Below are positions 35,629 to 44,886 of a stretch of 64,000 nucleotides of DNA, in pieces. The stretch lies in the NCBI GenBank assembly GCA_020746835.1, contig JAGPNK010000001.1:5580001-5644000 (forward strand). The letters run 5' to 3'. The translations under genes were made by a program, and so were the position numbers. Source of the DNA: Stachybotrys elegans. Its lineage: Eukaryota; Ascomycota; Sordariomycetes; Hypocreales; Stachybotryaceae. Each line of letters opens with the position of its first letter. The stretch's first letter is position 1. The notes below the pieces were generated by a model, which was given only the letters and a program-made list of their open reading frames with translations, did not search any database and was not told where the DNA came from.

Positions 35629-35690
35629 AACGACCTCCTCGAAGTCACTGGTCTTTATCTCATTGGGGGACACGAACAGGAAATCCTACA
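35629..35690 (+). repeat. dispersed repeat, partial copy
   Basis: Only the second half is recognisable (CGACCTCCTCGAAGTCACTGG...CACGAACAGGAAATCCTA). AT-rich sequence follows (35690-35780). No gene lies between 35574 and 35947. Confidence 0.65.
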
Positions 35691-35947
35691 TTATATAATA
35701 TATAGCAATATAGAGATATCAAAAGTATAATGGATAACTAAGTTTTATCAATAGCTAGTGAGTATCTGGCTAGTATCTACAGGATCCTCCTCTCTATATA
35801 GGTAGTTATCTGGACTGTATATCAACGGCCGTCGGATGTACATATGTGTAGAGCCACTTTCCTCTCCGATTCCTCGGCTTAGCCTCACGTCTAGGGCGCG
35901 TGATCTCTGTGGTGGCTGGGTCGTCACACAGTGTGCCCTGCATTGAC

Positions 35948-36849
35948 TTAGGGAGGCCAGCTACCAACGCCCCAATTTGTGGGGGCCCCGCAGTTCATGC
36001 GGACGGCAATGACATTCCAACTATTTTGCGTTGTTAGCATTATCCAAAACAGCAAATGCAGGTATAAAAGCACGTACCCTCCGTCATCGAATTGCTGGCC
36101 ACCCATGATCGTGCCACGGTAGGCAGAGCACGAATTAGCAATATCGACACCAGTATATTCCGCAATTAGGCTGGAATGAATTGCCCATGTGACGTCGTGT
36201 CTCTGTAACCTAACTTTAGTTCAGGATTTCAAGGTACAGGAGGAGGTCACCTTACATCGTTGCAGATGCCAATACCAGCAGAGTGTGAGCAGCTTACTCT
36301 GCCACAAAGCCTGGGCTGAATGTGTAGGTAGGCATTCATTCGCCTAAGGTAGACGTAGCCTTCCTGAAACGGGATTGTATTTGCATAGTTGTTCAAATGA
36401 CAGACGGGTGGGCCAGATCTGGCACGCTTTTGGATCTTAGGCTCTTCCAAAGTGGCATTCATCGCAAAATCTGCGACATAGTTGGGGTTGAGTTCAAGGA
36501 CCTCATGATAAACTTCCTGTAATGGGCTCATATTTAGAAAAGGAACATGGGATGAGTAAATATTGGCCGTTTTCCTCATACCTCGATAGATCCAGTGAAT
36601 CGTTGGGGTTCTTCATCAGGATGGACTTGGACCTCCCAGTAGGTGCCCTCAAGTGATGGATCGGCCGCTTCAACTGGGAAAGAAAGCTCGGAGACATCAA
36701 GGTTGCTAACAGTCAGAGCTTCAAAAGCAGCTGGCATGCTGGTAACCTACGTCGGGAGTAGTCAGCGTATTTGCAGATTCATCAGTAAGATTTCAGAAAC
36801 CAACCGTGGCAACGAGTGCCAATGGCACGAGACAAGTGAAGTGCTTCAT
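35948..36849 (-). CDS. secreted cysteine-rich protein with a Kex2-type propeptide
   Basis: Model: complement(35948..36020, 36078..36202, 36256..36516, 36582..36746, 36805..36849); 222 aa, every junction in phase. A signal peptide spans about residues 1-19 (MKHFTCLVPLALVATVTSM, across the first intron). A pro-region of about 80 residues, acidic towards its end, closes with a dibasic IQKRAR site, a good Kex2 site. The mature domain of about 120 residues has six cysteines, including CGRVSCS and GIGICND motifs, and ends GWNVIAVRMNCGAPTNWG. Five exons for so short a protein, and pro-processing, are common in secreted fungal effector-like or antimicrobial-like proteins. I recognise the CGRVSCS pattern as recurrent in fungal secretomes but cannot give a function. 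It is the only intact gene in an otherwise decayed 8-kb region. Confidence 0.75.
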
Positions 36850-36936
36850 ATCGAGTACCAGAGGGTTAAGAATCAAAGCCGATATGTGAGATGAGTTGGT
36901 GGCAGATTACATGTCATTCGCAGGGAACGACGGCCA

Positions 36937-36944
36937 TACTTATA
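36937..36944 (-). promoter_or_regulatory. TATA-like box of the secreted-protein gene
   Basis: TATAAGTA on the minus strand, 88 nt upstream of the ATG at 36849. Confidence 0.4.
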
Positions 36945-37723
36945 CTTCTACCAACTCGACATAGCCAACCACTGAATAGGCTTGTTCTTGTGGAAATGCG
37001 AGGCAGGAAGTAGGATTCGGACAGTTCATTACTCTGCCAAGACAGAAAAGCGAACCGACGTACTTGGCGCTCGCTCCTACGGCCATCTAGATGCGTCTGG
37101 AGAGCGGAGATTGAAGCTTTCTGGGGCTAATGGTGAACTATAACCACTTGTCGGAGGGTCAGATGCAGGCATCATGGGATGGAGAATAAAAATGGCCCCA
37201 CGGAAACGGCAAAGGACTACATTAGGCAAAGCCTCCAAAATACAAGAAGTTTGTAGCTGCATAAGTCGCCTGCGCCGCAAACCCTTGTTGCAGGTCACCG
37301 CGAAAGCTCCCTTGGCATGTCCGGTACCAGAAGCCGGTCTTTGCCAGCAGCCTAATTCAGAAAACAATATCTTGGCCGTTCCTATCCTACTAGCAGCTCC
37401 CGTGGTTGCTCGTGGCCTTTCTTGTCCTGCTGTTGTTCCTCCCACAGGGCATGGTGTCAAATGCATACTTGTGGAGCGGTACGTCTCTTACAAGTGGGTG
37501 CGTGTGGCACAGCCGGCCACTGTGAGCTAATTAGATAGGTTACTTGAAGCTGGACTGTTCATCTAGCTATGTAATTACAGAGAATTCAAATCATGCATCA
37601 ATCTCGGAAACATTCCATATTGGCTTGGCTCAGGTACACGATGAAGGGATTTACATCCCTGACTCGGGGACGCAGCAAAGAGCGGGCTACATACTTGTAG
37701 TAAAATGGTTCGTTGAGGGAGTG

Positions 37724-37850
37724 AGATTTCCTGTTTATATACCCCAATGGGATACAGACCAGCGACTTCAAGAAAACCCCCTGATGATAAAGACAATGTC
37801 AAATCAATAGATAACAATTGGTTAGAGTATTCGATCAAGAAAAGATACCT
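37724..37850 (-). repeat. dispersed repeat, copy 6
   Basis: Reverse-strand copy with TCTATTGATTTGACATTGTC and a short deletion in the GGGGCCTCCTC block (reads GGGGGTTTTCTTGAAGTCGC). Its C-to-T shifts resemble RIP. Confidence 0.7.
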
Positions 37851-39399
37851 TGTGGCTATAGCAATGCCAACATCAACGTTTTCCAGCCATCTGTCTTTTG
37901 TAAGTGGTCAAGAGCTTCGTCACGATGCTGCTGTGGCGTCAGGGGTCCCTGCCTGGTGACTCGCTTAGAGTTCGTTGAAGGATTGCCCTTAATCATCAAA
38001 CCCACCGTATTCACTTTAGGTTGTGACACGCGTGTGATATCCTGCAAGTCTTAGTAATCGCCTTGCAGCTGAGGAAGGTGGTGATGGTATGATCTTTGTT
38101 AATAAACCGGATATAGGCCTCAAGAGGGGTAAGCCAGACAAGACCTATCTTTCTGCTCAGTGGTCGGTTTGACAGCTCTCGCTTTGGGCATCAGTAGTTG
38201 GGCCAGGGCGTCGTTGTCTGATGCAGAGCAGTTCAGCACCACCTGGCCGGTCTTAGCCTTTGGAGACATTATCTAGGGCCCAACTGAGAGCATCCTGGCT
38301 CTCAAAACGCTTGCAAAGTCCCCTGACCCCTGACGGCCGCCCTTCTCGGTCTTCGCAGCTTCTTGGCAGGTGGAACAGGCGCGGGTTCGGCGAAAAGGTG
38401 CGACCTCTAATCGCATTTCGCCTTGTGATCGTGACAAGACGAACAGGATTTTCCCCGGAAGCCTATGACACACTCCGCGGTTCCGTCCCCATCCGCCTCG
38501 GCCAACAAGAAGGCAGATTCGGTCGTACTCGTCGGAGTCTCCTTGCACGTTGTAGCCACCGTATTGCGCACCGGTAGCCCCGGTCCACGTATACTGGGCG
38601 CAACGTTAAAAACTCCTCTATGGCTGTCTGGGGATACCCGACCACCGTGGCCATCTGTGAGCATATTTACGAATGCCAGGCTCAGAATCGGAGTATACTC
38701 GCAGTCCACGACTACCCAACCGGCTTTGTTTGATCTCCCTCATAGGGGTCAGCGTGAGCCATCCGCATACGGGCATACGGGCAGCCTTTCTACCAGAACC
38801 GTTACCGTTTTCCGCCTACCTTCTGTGTGAATATAAATGAGCCTTGCTTGACCTCAGCTATATCTCAGGCCCCAGATGAAAGGCGGGACAGAGAATGCAC
38901 GTCCCTCTCGACATAAGATCGTATGGGCTGAGGGCAACCACCCCTTGAGAGAACATCGGAGACAAAAGCCTGACTTGAGCATCCGATGGGGAACCGCCGA
39001 ACGATCTTCTGACTTTCGCTCAAGGCATCAGTGGAATAAGAGACACGTCGACAAACATTTCCATACCAGTGACCAGCTTCAACGTGTATAGATACATATC
39101 TCCAAAAGCGTCCTCAGGTCCCGCATCATCGAGAGAACAGTGGACGATGTCCACAGACTTGCACCTTACATGTCTCTACGTAAGCATTCCTTTGTAGACG
39201 CCACCATAGAGACGGACACCCGGTAGTTGCCTGTCCCACCCTAGAGTGGTTGGAAAAGAAAATACGAATACAGCTATCTTTGATTCAGTTCCATCTACGA
39301 TACGGTGCATCTCCATTGTGATATCCTTCTCGATCATTGCACATATGCCACGCTTGGCTGCGGTCACAATCCGTCTACGCACTGCAGCTTAATACCGCC

Positions 39400-39540
39400 C
39401 TGCTTACCAGAGGAAGTAACATCCATATCCTGTGGGAAAAGTATATTCCAACGGCTTTCCTATGTTTGAATGGAGGCAGAGCCACCTCTAAGACGAAGTC
39501 TGTCCGCGCTGACCTGCGGTGTGCTCAGATGATAAGGCGC
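39400..39540 (-). pseudogene. relic of the Clr5-gene fourth exon
   Basis: On the minus strand this segment reads ADRLRLRGGSASIQT, a stop, then SRWNILFPQDMD, matching ADRLRLRGGLGSIQTWESLWRVLFPQDED encoded at about 25314-25415. The similarity continues into the following intron donor (GGTAAGCAGGGCGGTATTAAGC against GGTAAGTAGGGCTTTATAAAGC). TGG-to-TAG is among the changes. Nothing else of the gene is recognisable around it. Confidence 0.65.
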
Positions 39541-41179
39541 GGTGGGATTGGACTTGTTGATACCTCCAGGAATGGGAGGGGGCCTTGAGTCAAAGATTTT
39601 TTTGGCATCCATCGCTGCAGTTGGCATTTATACTGCTATTAGGCTGTCAGTACCGCATGCACACCAACCATACATAAACTCTCGGGATGCCGTGAATCTG
39701 GGCGCATCGTCCCATCAGGCCGAATTCTGGCAACGGTGAAGAAATCGCGCTGACCAAATCTAGGTAACGGAAGGTAGTGTCGTTCCATAAGTAATTTGCT
39801 TTCTCAGGTGATTAACTCGGAGAAGGACTTGCGCAGCCCTTGGACTGTCCGAAGGCACAATAATTTAGTACCCTATTACTTTCAACAATGAAAATATCCC
39901 AAGATATAGAGACTCTGCTGGGAGCCTTGCATGATCTCATCGGACGCATCCACCTTGGCTGGGAAAGACTCAGGGAGTCATAATCGCTGGTATTTCCTCA
40001 AGCTCCGACTCAAAGATGGCAGGACTTGGTGTACTTGGTGGTTGTGGTTCATCTGCTGTCCATTGTCTAGAAGATGCGATGCAACGGCATCTAGACGAAA
40101 TGGTAAGGACGTCCAAGTCCTGGCTCAACCTGTGCGGCCTGAGACTAAAGATTTGCTTCTATCACTAAATCAGGCGGCGGGTCGTCCACTTGAGGCGCTC
40201 CCGGAATCTAGTCTCCCTCTACGTCCATATATCGCATCATAGCAGCCGTGTGCTATAACTTTATTTGCCATATGACGGAAGAATTGTCGTTCCAGGATGG
40301 GGTACAAGTTCCAAAGGTTGCATTCCAACGCTATGTGCTCGCTGATGCTTTTTACCAGCATGATACAGCCTCAAAGTTGCATGCCCCTCCCAGGTTTCGA
40401 GTCATGTTTCCATCTACTTGCTGCAAGCAACCCACATCATGTGCAAGACATTCGAGGAGAAACAAAATTCCTTATCTTTCTCCCGGCTTTGTGTCGGAAG
40501 CTTGACTGCTAATAGCAGGCCACATGACATCCCTGCCTCACTATCCACAGCAGCCCCGTTCTTCAAATTTACTCGTTTGCGGGCAAACCCGAGGCGTAGC
40601 TCGCCCCAGCTGTCAGCTTGCCATCGTCAACGTCTCCGAGCTTCTAGACCTTCAGGCGAATCGATCTAGTCAAGCCACTATCGGCGACTAGGACGTGCGC
40701 TTCTCAGCCGCATGCCGAGTTTCCCATTCGTCGGTCCAGTCGGTATATACGGATTGCAGCATGACGCGTGGGAGCATACAGAGTACCGCTGCACACATCA
40801 CCATGTTGGACTCGTCGAGCGAGCAACCAGAATACGCCATCCCCGGGTGACGTTCCGCTGAAACAGCGGCAAAGGATGCCGTGGGATGGGCTGTGTGGAA
40901 TAAATGCGCCAATACCAACGCTTGGGGCCGGCTCCGCTTCATGCTCCTTCACCTAATCTAACAGTCTGTCTTGACCCAGGCGTCTTGATTGCAACTCCAC
41001 TGCCGCCCCATCCAAGTCGCTGGCGCGTTTGCATTCCACAAATCAGCGTCCGTCATATCCGGCTGAATAGCCTGACCGGGAGCTTCCCAGCACCTTAATC
41101 ATGTTGAAACAAACTAGGAAGCTCCAGAAAACCTACCAAACACGAGGAAAATCGGAACGCCTAACCCAGCAGTCGATTG

Positions 41180-41187
41180 TATAAATA
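41180..41187 (+). promoter_or_regulatory. TATA box of the pectin/pectate lyase gene
   Basis: TATAAATA, 71-78 nt upstream of the ATG at 41258, a normal spacing for a strongly inducible fungal secreted-enzyme gene. Confidence 0.55.
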
Positions 41188-41257
41188 CTAACCTACCATG
41201 GGCTCTCATTTGTCTCCCACGGGCAACCTGCACACTGTCTCTGCATAGCTCGACAAA

Positions 41258-42441
41258 ATGAGGTCCTCTACTGTTTTCGGAGCCCTTGTGGCTGCTGCTG
41301 TCCAGGCTGCCGCTGCCGTGACCGGTGCCGCTGAAGGCTTTGCCAAGGGCGTTACTGGAGGTGGCTCGTCCTCTGCTGTCTACCCCACGACCACCGCCCA
41401 GCTCGTCTCTTACCTCGGCGACTCTTCTGCCCGGGTCATCTACCTCGACCGCACCTTTGACTTTACTGGGTCCGAGGGGACTGCCTCTGAGACTGGCTGC
41501 GCTCCCTGGGGCACCGGCTCGGCCTGCCAGCTGGCCATCAACAAGGACAATTGGTGCAACAACTACCAGGCCAGTGCCCCCAAGGTCAATGTCCGTTATG
41601 ACAAGGCAGGACTCTTGGGAATTACTGTCAGGTCCAACAAGTCCATCATTGGTGTTGGAAACAAGGGAGTCATCAGGGGCAAGGGTCTCCGCATTGTCAG
41701 CGGTGCCAACAACATCATCATTCAGAACATCCACATCACCAACCTCAACCCGCAGTACGTCTGGGGTGGTGACGCCATCACTCTGGATGGCGCCGACATG
41801 GTCTGGATTGACCGCGTTACTACCTCCCTCATTGGCCGCCAGCACGTTGTCCTCGGCAACAGTGCCAGCAACCGGGTGACCATCTCCAACTCCAAGTTCG
41901 ACGGAACCACGTCTTGGTCCGCCACATGCGACGGCCACCACTACTGGGGTCTCTACTTCACCGGATCCAACGACGTAAGCATGGAATCACATATGTCTGG
42001 CAAATAAATGCTAACTTTGAATAGCTCATCACCTTCAAGAACAACTACGTCTACCGCACCTCCGGCCGTTCCCCCAAGGTTGCTGGCAACACTCTCCTCC
42101 ACGCCGTCAACAACTACTTCTACGACAACTCCGGCCACGCTTTCGAGATTGATGCAGGCGGCATGGTCCTCGCCGAGGGCAACGTGTTCCAGAACGTCAA
42201 AGAGTCTGTGAGCTCTACCAGGGGCGGCCAGCTGTTCGGCAGCCCCAACGCCAGTGCCAACTCTGCCTGCAGCTCTGCCCTTGGACGTGCATGCCAGGTC
42301 AATGGTTTTGGAAGCTCTGGCGCTCTCCCCGGAACTGACACTGGCTTCCTCGGCAACTTCCGCGGAAAGAACATTGCCAGCGCCTCTACTTATGACGTTG
42401 CCAAGAATGTGCAGAACACTGCTGGATTTGGCAAGATCTAA
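41258..42441 (+). CDS. secreted pectin/pectate lyase (polysaccharide lyase family 1)
   Basis: Exons 41258-41974 and 42025-42441, 377 aa; intron GTAAGC...GCTAAC...AATAG, phase 0. The signal peptide is [20 protein letters not shown]. The body is a right-handed parallel beta-helix of PL1 type: [20 protein letters not shown] at the start, [19 protein letters not shown], the [24 protein letters not shown] region with acidic residues, and [20 protein letters not shown]. The [17 protein letters not shown] segment resembles fungal pectin lyase A (WSATCDGYHYW), so eliminative cleavage of methylated pectin outside the cell is most likely. It is convergent with the FAH-hydrolase gene (231 nt apart). The order and length match the family; I see no defects. 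Confidence 0.9.
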
Positions 42442-42672
42442 GATAGACTCATACAAATACAAGCCAATTTCTCAAATGACCGACAACCGTAGATGAAAGA
42501 ATACGTGGTAGCTAATAGCCCTGCACTGCCGTCTACTGACAAGATATAAGAACCATCGATGTCGAATACAAGGACTGCTCATTGCATCGCTGCACTGTCT
42601 AAAGAGAAACGCTTCACATCTTGAATGTGAAGCTTTAACGAATCCAGAATTCCTTTAACCAGACAGCCGTGC

Positions 42673-44554
42673 TTAGGACCGATGAATGACGCGTGATAGA
42701 GCTTCATCAACGCCCCGTGGATCCTCGAAAACGGGCCAATGACCAACGTTTTCCAGGACAACCAGCTCGCAGTTCTTGGATCTGCTTGCGTAATCCTGGT
42801 ATATCGAAGGCCGCGAAACGACATCCTCGCTCCCCGTGACGATGAGTAAGGGCATTTGCAGAGACTCCAGGCTGATTCCACCTGTATCAGCAACAAAGGA
42901 CTCTGCCGCATTGGCAAAAGTCTCGGGATCTTGGGCCAAGATGCTTAGGCGCAGTGCAGTGACAGCAAGCGGGTTGGACGTTCTTGAGTGGTGGGAAATT
43001 CCCTCTGCCACCAAATCATCCACCACAGCAGACATGCCATTATTCCGAGCCAATAGGGCTTTCGATAACAAGGAGTCCCTCGTCATATCCATCAAAGGGC
43101 AAGGCGGGGGCCCCAATAAAACGAGATCGTGAACGAGATCGGGATTGTTGAGTGCAAAGCGAACCGCTGGCAAGCACCCAAATGAATGGGCTACTATGGT
43201 AGCAGGGCTCGAAGAGGAGATTCCAGCGTGCCTAAATATCTGCTCCACATCTTTCTCGAAACTGTCGATGGTCATTCGGCTGAGCGGATGCGCGAGACTT
43301 AGGCCATGCCCCTCCAGATCGAAGAAATGCAACGAATGACTGTCATGCAAGGTCCAAGATGAAGTCAGCGCTGTCCAACACTCCATGCTGGCACCCAATC
43401 CATGGATAAAGACTACATGGACGTTCCCAGTGCCTATTCTTTTATAGTTGAGTCGCTTGGTACCGATCTGCTGAAGCCCGACGCCTGCATGTAGCGTTCG
43501 AGCTGCATTGGTGAAATGGATTGACGAACTCGCCGATGCACCATCCGTTTGGCCCGAATAGCTCTGAGAGCTTATTTGGTTGGTCAAAGTTCCCAGGCCC
43601 GTGATTGTCACCGAGACTTCATCTCCAGGCTGAAGATAGACTGGCGGCACCATGCCTATACCAACGCCGGCTGGCTGCATGCCAATTAGCACTGCCGGAG
43701 ACTTGGGTGGAGGACCTAATCGGAGGACTTACTGTTCCGGTAGCAATAACATCTCCAGGGAGTAGTGTTTGTCCTTCAGAAAGAACCTTAACAAGAGTGG
43801 GAATGGAGAATATCAGCTCGTCGGTAGTCGCACTTTGCCGCACAGCTCCATTGACAGATGTCTGAACTTGCAGAACAGCTGGTACGTTCTCTTTAGCGAC
43901 AGCGATTGGTCCCTATGGCTGATTAGATGGTATAACAGCAGGCTTCCTGCCCTTCGGACGTACCATGGGACAAAACGTATCAGCAGATTTCCCGATGAAG
44001 AACTGCTTGTGATCACGTTGTCTTTCACGAGCGGTGATGTCGTTAATAATAGTATATCCCCATACATGATCCATAGCATTGGCCTCATCAATACGGAACC
44101 CGGCCTTTCCTATGATGACTCCCAACTCTCCCTCATAATCCACGGTGCTGGAAAATAACGGGTGCGGGAACACACTATCATGGTGGGCGATGATTGAAGT
44201 TGCCCTCTTGGTGAATATGACTGGGTGGCTCGGCAATGCTACCTTGTCCGAACTGTCAAACCCAGAGTCGTTGAACTCCTTTGCGTGCTCGGCGTAGTTC
44301 TTGCCCACAGCCAAGACATCTCTGCCTTTGAGGGGAGGCAGAAGCTTGACCTGGGAATCAGAGAATGACTCGTTTCCTTCCTTGATAACATCAGGAGAGC
44401 CCGCCTCAATGACCTGGTATAGGTCTGTGATGGGTGACCCGGAAGCAAACGTCAAAAGCGTGATAGAGCCCGTTTCCAAGTCGTAGTGTCCGACTCGGGG
44501 CAAGCCAAGCGTGGGATGGACAAAGCATACGTACTGAAACGAAGCAGGCGACAT
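42673..44554 (-). CDS. fumarylacetoacetate hydrolase-domain / alpha-beta hydrolase fusion
   Basis: Model: complement(42673..43674, 43733..43912, 43964..44554); 590 aa, phase-0 introns. Residues about 1-300 are an FAH-family domain (C-C bond hydrolases, decarboxylases and hydratases of aromatic breakdown): GKNYAEHAKEF, metal-binding DYEGELGVIIG, YTIINDITARERQRDHKQFF, and LLPGDVIATGTPAGVGIGM built across the second intron. After a Ser-rich linker (about 300-335), residues about 340-590 form an alpha/beta hydrolase: oxyanion HGLGAS, nucleophile elbow AHSFG, Asp in GSEDVV, His in VGHWPVFED. Both active sites look complete. Two hydrolases in one chain suggest consecutive steps on a dioxo or ester-like intermediate; this is inference. 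The start is the ATG at 44554; an upstream TTG is not used. It lies 332 nt downstream of the NRPS stop, same strand. Confidence 0.85.
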
Positions 44555-44886
44555 GGTGGAAGAATGAGGATGACCTGGCTGATTCAAAGCCGCCGCGATT
44601 CTGGTCGCTTGAAGAAATCAGCGACGTCGGAGCGGGGGTTATCACAGCGGGGCGAGGCGACCATCATCAGACCAATGACGAAGGAATTGTTCGGGTAGAT
44701 CCGGACGAGTAGTGTGAGAGTGAAGTTGTCTTTGAACTAAGGATTGCGTCTACTTCATCGAAACGTGAACTAACTAATACAGAAAACACACAAGCACAAA
44801 GGAAAGAAAGGAAAGAAACAAAAATAAATCCATATTCTAACATCTCCTCTGTCCCCTTTCTTTTTGATGATAGATAATGCCATCTG
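44555..44886. other. spacer between NRPS and FAH-fusion gene
   Basis: 332 nt containing the NRPS 3' end and the promoter of the fusion gene. A purine-rich run on the plus strand (AAAGGAAAGAAAGGAAAGAAAC at about 44797-44820) is a pyrimidine tract for the minus-strand gene. Confidence 0.5.

Larger units (their letters stand above)
36945..41179. other. gene-poor region with relics
   Basis: About 4.2 kb with no intact gene seen. It holds one dispersed repeat copy (37724-37850, minus strand), a relic of the Clr5 gene's fourth exon (39400-39540, minus strand), and many short frames without splice support (for example 37174-37530, 38260-38577, 39931-40242). Confidence 0.5.

Noticed and set aside
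37174..37530. 118-codon frame, basic N-terminus, with an opposite-strand frame of similar length
   Set aside because: No family resemblance or splice logic; lies between repeats, so probably random.
38407..38440. CSSCHDHKAKC on the minus strand, like the first half of a Zn(II)2Cys6 cluster
   Set aside because: The frame stops at the next codon but one, the second CxxC lies in another phase, and no surrounding gene structure supports a transcription factor.
41258..44554. Reading the pectin/pectate lyase as part of the NRPS cluster
   Set aside because: It is on the opposite strand with its own TATA box and is a wall-degrading enzyme with no role in peptide synthesis.
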